Assembly: GCA_015064665.1 (NCBI GenBank)
Contig: SVRU01000069.1
Location: forward strand, 1-15,056
DNA from: Oscillospiraceae bacterium
Lineage (GTDB): Bacteria > Bacillota_A > Clostridia > Oscillospirales > CAG-272
Direction: 5' to 3'
Length of the DNA stretch: 15,056 bases
Shown: positions 14,904 to 15,056 of the stretch, piece by piece
How positions within the stretch are numbered: position 1 is the stretch's first letter
How the letters are laid out: the number at the start of each line of letters is the position of its first letter
Made by a program: the position numbers and the translations under genes
Notes under the pieces: model-generated
What the model was told of the DNA's origin: nothing
Databases searched by the model: none
The model's input: only the letters and a program-made list of their open reading frames with translations

Positions 14904-14932
14904 TTGACAATTCTATAACTTTCGTGTATAAT
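14904..14932 (+). promoter_or_regulatory. Consensus promoter of tRNA-Leu
   Basis: TTGACA (14904-14909) and TATAAT (14927-14932) are both perfect and separated by 17 bases. The expected start near 14939 lies a few bases before the tRNA, as usual for stable RNA genes. Confidence 0.9.
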
Positions 14933-14944
14933 AATAGAGCCGTC

Positions 14945-15028
14945 GCGGGAGTGGCGGAACTGGCAGACGCGCACGTTTGAGGGGCGTGTGGTTTTACCGT
15001 ACGGGTTCAATTCCCGTCTCCCGCACCA
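14945..15028 (+). tRNA. tRNA-Leu (anticodon GAG)
   Basis: Class II tRNA with a long variable arm. The acceptor arms GCGGGAG (14945-14951) and CTCCCGC (15018-15024) pair perfectly and are followed by discriminator A and an encoded CCA (15026-15028). The anticodon stem CACGT/GCGTG encloses the loop TTGAGGG, placing GAG at positions 34-36, which reads CUC and CUU leucine codons. The T arm is ACGGG-TTCAATT-CCCGT. The D-arm stretch GGCGGAACTGGCAGACGC is typical of bacterial leucine tRNAs. Confidence 0.96.
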
Positions 15029-15035
15029 ACAAAAA

Positions 15036-15056
15036 GGGCTCGACCTTGTGTCGAGT
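15036..15056 (+). terminator. Start of tRNA terminator, cut by window end
   Basis: GCTCGAC (15038-15044) pairs with GTCGAGT (15050-15056, one G:T pair) around the loop CTTGT, just after an A-rich run. The expected T-tract would lie beyond the window. Confidence 0.6.

Overview
The window looks like a chromosomal stretch from an anaerobic gut-type Clostridia (Bacillota), perhaps an Oscillospirales/Ruminococcaceae-like lineage. The reasons are a clostridial [FeFe] hydrogenase, moderate GC with A+T-rich intergenic regions, strong AGGAG-type ribosome binding sites, sigma-A-type promoters, and several genes for deoxy-hexose (L-fucose, L-rhamnose) breakdown. The assignment is an inference from gene content; nothing here fixes the species.

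Layout. (1) 1-1270: the 3' part of an [FeFe] hydrogenase, closed by a hairpin at 1285-1315 that also serves the convergent operon. (2) 1334-5531, minus strand: an L-fucose operon, fucI followed by two different GH29-type alpha-L-fucosidases without signal peptides. A divergent AraC-family regulator (5695-6504) has a near-consensus promoter of its own. (3) 6560-10801, minus strand: a tight five-gene operon, in transcription order a TIM-barrel sugar-phosphate isomerase/epimerase-like protein, three tandem PHP-domain phosphoesterase paralogues, and an HD-domain hydrolase. Its promoter has a perfect 19-bp dyad over the -10. I cannot name its pathway; it is the best candidate for something undescribed. 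(4) 10869-12574, minus strand: cysK (cysteine synthase) behind a DeoR-family regulator. (5) 12724-14799, plus strand: rhaA and rhaD (L-rhamnose isomerase, rhamnulose-1-phosphate aldolase), divergent from the DeoR gene, with repeated TTATTTGTGA-like boxes between them, ending in a perfect 24-bp hairpin terminator. (6) 14904-15056: tRNA-Leu(GAG) with a full-consensus promoter and the start of its terminator.

How it fits together. Intracellular fucosidases would release L-fucose from imported oligosaccharides, FucI would give L-fuculose, and RhaA would give L-rhamnulose. No kinase for either ketose, no fuculose-phosphate aldolase and no transporter lies in the window. RhaD is the only aldolase, so both sugars may share steps encoded elsewhere. 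The PHP/HD/TIM-barrel operon sits between the two deoxy-sugar loci and is plausibly linked to phosphorylated sugar or nucleotide metabolism, but that link rests on position only.

No CRISPR array, insertion sequence, prophage or attachment site was seen. The longest gene-free stretches are 5532-5694, 12575-12723 and 14800-14944; all are under 300 bases and contain the promoters and terminators listed.
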